Positions 5,074-5,300 of a DNA stretch of 5,300 nucleotides are shown piece by piece. The translations under genes and the position numbers were made by a program. The notes under the pieces are model-generated. The model saw only the letters and a list, made by a program, of their open reading frames with translations, searched no databases and had not been told where the DNA came from. Numbering within the stretch: the stretch's first letter is position 1; every line of letters begins with the position of its first letter. Origin of the DNA: CAUZEO01 sp963578625 (GTDB lineage: Bacteria; Verrucomicrobiota; Kiritimatiellia; SLOV01); assembly GCA_963578625.1 (NCBI GenBank), contig CAUZEO010000356.1:1-5300 (forward strand), written 5' to 3'.

Positions 5074-5300
5074 ATGAAGAAACTCACAACAATCATGGCT
5101 GTTCTGGCGTTGGCTGGTGCGGCGCAGGTAGCCTTGGCCTCGCAGTTCAGCGACGCCGTGAACGCGCTGAACCCGGTCGGCTACTGGCAATTTGAGGATG
5201 ATTGGACCGACTCCACCGTCGGCGGCAACACACTGTCGCCGTTCGGTCTGGCCGCTTTTACCGCGGGTCCGGATTTGCCTGGTCTTTCCGGCAACGCAGC
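5074..5300 (+). CDS. Secreted LamG/concanavalin-like domain protein, N-terminal part
   Basis: Seventy-five codons are visible and the frame is open to the window end, so the gene is truncated at 3'. The first 22 residues form a classic Sec signal peptide: MKKLTT, a hydrophobic stretch IMAVLALAGAAQVA, and an ALA cleavage motif before SQF. The mature start SDAVNALNPVGYWQFEDD, followed by DSTVGGNTLSPFG, resembles the opening of LamG/concanavalin A-like lectin domains, where a phrase like NPVGYWRL-E precedes a D-x-S-G-N segment. Such domains bind or face polysaccharides outside the cell and, in planctomycete- and verrucomicrobia-like bacteria, often occur in large surface or PEP-CTERM proteins; whether a C-terminal sorting signal exists cannot be seen. 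It diverges from the PLP-enzyme gene and has its own long leader. Export is well supported; the LamG assignment rests on a short stretch. Confidence 0.75.
   Translation, partial: MKKLTTIMAVLALAGAAQVALASQFSDAVNALNPVGYWQFEDDWTDSTVGGNTLSPFGLAAFTAGPDLPGLSGNA

Noticed and set aside
4920..5195. Plus-strand 91-codon ORF beginning at the ATG in the leader
   Set aside because: It has no ribosome site, overlaps the well-supported exported-protein start in another frame, and its product shows no domain.

Overview
The window is GC-rich bacterial DNA with four dense catabolic or enzyme genes and the start of a secreted protein gene. The exported protein begins with a concanavalin/LamG-like N-terminus, and paralogous sugar-acid enzymes lie beside GC-rich palindromic intergenic repeats. 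Together these suggest an environmental polysaccharide degrader, perhaps of the Planctomycetota/Verrucomicrobiota/Lentisphaerota kind. That placement is inference from style, not from a marker gene.

Positions 1-2068 (+) hold a two-gene unit. The first is a 5'-truncated enolase-superfamily sugar-acid dehydratase. Seven bases after its stop begins a D-2-hydroxyacid dehydrogenase relative whose usual catalytic Glu is Tyr. Facing them on the minus strand (2065-2982) is a DapA/NAL-family lyase. The two converging genes share one CTAG, which supplies a TAG stop to each. Dehydratase plus class I aldolase is the classic logic for turning an aldonate into a 2-keto-3-deoxyaldonate and then pyruvate plus an aldehyde; the reductase may handle a product. 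The actual sugar is not readable from sequence.

Positions 2983-3310 are non-coding. They contain a good sigma70-type promoter for the lyase, a hairpin abutting its -35 box, and a pair of inverted REP-like palindromes, each a GGAG tetranucleotide beside a GC stem.

Positions 3311-4621 (-) encode a class V aminotransferase-fold PLP enzyme resembling cysteine desulfurase-like proteins but without the desulfurase cysteine. Positions 4622-5073 are non-coding and hold small repeats, a possible H-type pseudoknot and palindromes. At 5074 a strong ribosome site precedes an exported protein gene that runs off the end of the window.

No RNA gene, CRISPR array, transposase or phage gene was seen. The window looks like an ordinary sugar-acid catabolism neighbourhood. 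The points most worth a second look are the REP-like pair, the Glu-to-Tyr dehydrogenase and the possible structured leader.
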